A stretch of DNA of 18,643 nt from Methylocystaceae bacterium (GTDB lineage Bacteria > Pseudomonadota > Alphaproteobacteria > Rhizobiales > Beijerinckiaceae), in NCBI GenBank assembly GCA_003105285.1, contig PQAN01000430.1, forward strand, positions 17,099-35,741. The letters run 5' to 3'. The position numbers were made by a program, and so were the translations under genes. Below the pieces are notes generated by a model. It was not told the DNA's origin and ran no database searches. It was given only the letters and a program-made list of their open reading frames with translations. Of this stretch, positions 16,870 through 18,643 are shown piece by piece; position 1 is the first letter of the stretch, and each line of letters opens with the position of its first letter.

Positions 16870-17148
16870 ATGACCAAGAAATTCCTCACCGCCGGCCTCG
16901 TCGCCCTGACGCTGACGGGCTCGACCCTCGCCGCTTCGTCCTCGGCCCAGGCGAAGCCCTATCATTGGCATCACGGCCACCACGGTCATTATTGGGGCGG
17001 CGCGGCCGCCGCGGGCGTGCTCGGCGCCCTCGCCATCGGCGCGATCGCCGCGAATTCCTACGGCGGCGGATGCTACATCACGCGCCAGCCCGTGACCGAC
17101 GGCTGGGGCAACTTCGTCTATTATCGCCGCGTGCGCGTCTGCGACTGA
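16870..17148 (+). CDS. Small secreted His-rich protein of unknown function
   Basis: A 92-residue protein with a clear Sec signal peptide (KK near the start, hydrophobic core, SSAQA cleavage site near 28). The mature part begins with a His-rich segment YHWHHGHHGHYW (31-42), continues with an Ala/Gly-rich hydrophobic stretch (43-66), and ends in a compact region with two cysteines (68 and 91) that could form a disulfide: CYITRQPVTDGWGNFVYYRRVRVC. Small proteins of this design are common in Hyphomicrobiales, but I know no defined function. The His cluster could bind metal. A strong ribosome site (GGGAG at 16859-16863, six bases ahead) supports the ATG. It stands alone, convergent with purH. Confidence 0.82.
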   Translation: MTKKFLTAGLVALTLTGSTLAASSSAQAKPYHWHHGHHGHYWGGAAAAGVLGALAIGAIAANSYGGGCYITRQPVTDGWGNFVYYRRVRVCD

Positions 17149-17177
17149 GCGCGACAGATGAAAAGAACGCTGGCGAG

Positions 17178-17197
17178 GGGTCGGCGCGCGCCGACCC
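17178..17197. terminator. Hairpin between convergent genes, likely bidirectional terminator
   Basis: GGGTCGGCGCGCGCCGACCC is a 20-base perfect palindrome in the 63-base gap between the convergent small secreted protein gene and purH. Read on the minus strand, a T-rich run (TTCTTTTC) follows about 12 bases later. On the plus strand only TT follows. Position and stem strength suggest termination of one or both transcripts. Confidence 0.6.
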
Positions 17198-17211
17198 TTC
17201 CGCCCGGCTGC

Positions 17212-18643
17212 TCAATGCCGGAAGTGCCGCACGCCGGTGAAGACCATGGCGAGGCCGGCCGTATCGGCCGCGGCGATCACGTCCTTGTCGTTGACCGAGC
17301 CGCCCGGCTGAATGACCGCCGTCGCGCCCGCCGCCGCCGCCGCCAGCAGGCCGTCCGGGAAGGGAAAGAAAGCGTCGGAGGCGACGACCGATCCTTTGGC
17401 CAGAGTTTCCGGCAGACCCGCGGTCTTGGCCGCCTCCTCCGCCTTATAGGCGGCGATGCGGGACGAGTCGACGCGCGACATCTGGCCCGCGCCGACGCCG
17501 ACCGTCGCGCCGTCCTTCGCATAGACGATGGCGTTGGACTTCACATGCTTGGCGACGCGGAAGGCGAACTTCAGATCGGCGAGCTCGGCTTGCGTCGGCG
17601 CGCGCTTCGTCACGGTGGCGAGCTTCAGATCGTCGACGACGGCGTTGTCGCGGGCTTGCGCCAGAAAGCCGCCGGCGACGGTGCGCAGCGTCAGTCCCGG
17701 CGCGCGCGGATCGGGCAGGCCGCCGGCGAGCAGCAGGCGGAGATTCTTTTTTGCGGCGACGATGGCGATCGCCTCTTCATCCGCGTCGGGCGCGATGATG
17801 ACCTCGGTGAAAATCTTCACGATCTCGCGAGCGGCGGCGGCGTCGAGCCTGCGGTTCAACGCCACGATGCCGCCGAAGGCGGATGTGGGATCGCTGCGCA
17901 GCGCCTTGACATAAGCGTCTTCGAGCGTCGGCCCTTCCGCGACGCCGCAAGGATTGGCGTGCTTGATGATGGCGACGGCGGCCGTGCGCGCCGGATCGAA
18001 TTCGGCGACGAGCTCGAAGGCCGCATCGGTGTCGTTGACATTGTTGTACGAGAGCTGCTTGCCCTGCGTCTGGCGGGCCGTGGCGACGCCTGGACGCGTA
18101 TCGCCCGTCACATAGAAGCCCGCCGATTGATGCGGATTTTCGCCATAGCGCAGGGAGCTCTGCGAGCCGCCCGCCGATGGCGCGCCAGGGCGGCGTCGGC
18201 GCGTCGAGCGACGCGGCGAGCCAATTGGAGATCGCCGCGTCATAGCTCGCCGTGCGGGCATAGGCCTTTTGCGCGAGACGGCGGCGCGTGCGCAGCGTCG
18301 CCGCGCCGCTATTGGCCGTGAGCTCCGCGAGAAACGATTCGTAATCGTTCGGATCGACGATGACGGCGACGTCGTCGTGATTCTTGGCCGCCGCGCGGAT
18401 CATCGCGGGGCCGCCGATATCGATATTCTCGACGCAGGCCTCGAAGGGCGCGCCCTTGGCGATCGTCGCCTCGAAAGGATAGAGATTGACGACGAGCAGA
18501 TCGATCGGCCGAATGTCATGCGCCAGCATGGCGGCCTCATGCTCGGGATTTTCCCTGATCGCCAGCAGCCCGCCATGCACTTTCGGATGCAGCGTCTTGA
18601 GACGCCCGTCCATCATCTCGGGAAAGCCGGTGACGTCGGCGAT
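17212..18643 (-). pseudogene. purH: purH (AICAR formyltransferase/IMP cyclohydrolase), frameshifted and partial
   Basis: PurH catalyses the last two steps of IMP synthesis. The minus strand enters in frame at 18643 ([25 protein letters not shown], from the N-terminal IMP cyclohydrolase domain) and runs through [29 protein letters not shown]. It continues one frame over with [15 protein letters not shown] and the transformylase domain ([24 protein letters not shown]) to the normal end [10 protein letters not shown]. Removing one base near 18157 joins the halves as [14 protein letters not shown], exactly the family pattern ([13 protein letters not shown]), so the break is a single inserted base. 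Both sides are well preserved, with no other damage, which suggests a very recent mutation or a sequencing error. About the first 60 residues lie beyond the window. Confidence 0.9.
18154..18160 (-). other. purH: Apparent +1 frameshift site in purH
   Basis: The minus strand reads GCA GAG C TCC CTG CGC. Deleting the single C (complement of base 18157) gives Ala-Glu-Ser-Leu-Arg in frame on both sides. The site is not in a long homopolymer and no slippery heptamer or stimulatory structure stands out, so programmed frameshifting is unlikely. Confidence 0.8.

Overview
The window is high-GC, gene-dense bacterial DNA that reads as an alphaproteobacterium, most likely of the order Hyphomicrobiales (Rhizobiales). 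The evidence is the PtsP and PrfA protein types, the small secreted His-rich protein, and several short palindromic intergenic repeats of the kind common in that order. A methylotroph of the Methylocystis/Methylosinus kind would fit, but this is a guess from style and not a demonstrated placement. I see no rRNA, tRNA, CRISPR, phage or insertion-sequence gene.

Layout. Positions 1-1283 (minus strand) hold ccmA and most of ccmB, the heme-exporter ABC genes of cytochrome c maturation. Divergent from them, 1496-5873 (plus strand) is a four-gene lipid cassette: a serine-palmitoyltransferase-like alpha-oxoamine synthase, a GNAT-like N-acyltransferase candidate, a desaturase resembling eukaryotic dihydroceramide delta-4 desaturase (DEGS), and a hydroxylase resembling fatty acid/ceramide 2-hydroxylase (FA2H/Scs7). 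Together they outline a ceramide-type pathway: condensation, N-acylation, delta-4 desaturation and 2-hydroxylation. The 3-ketosphinganine reductase and the dedicated acyl carrier protein are not in the window. This cassette is the most notable content.

An orphan membrane histidine kinase (6044-7678, plus) follows. It converges on ligA (7829-10000, minus), which lies downstream of a large membrane PAS-GGDEF-EAL protein gene (10066-12936, minus). Divergent from that gene are ptsP (nitrogen PTS enzyme I) and prfA (release factor 1) on the plus strand, then a small secreted His-rich protein. Convergent with these, purH enters from the right edge on the minus strand and carries an apparent one-base frameshift.

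Short palindromic repeats of at least four types are scattered through the window. Two of them extend into coding sequence: one encodes about 14 residues at the N terminus of LigA, and one encodes part of the hydroxylase N terminus. A matched pair forms a perfect REP/BIME-like inverted repeat directly after prfA.
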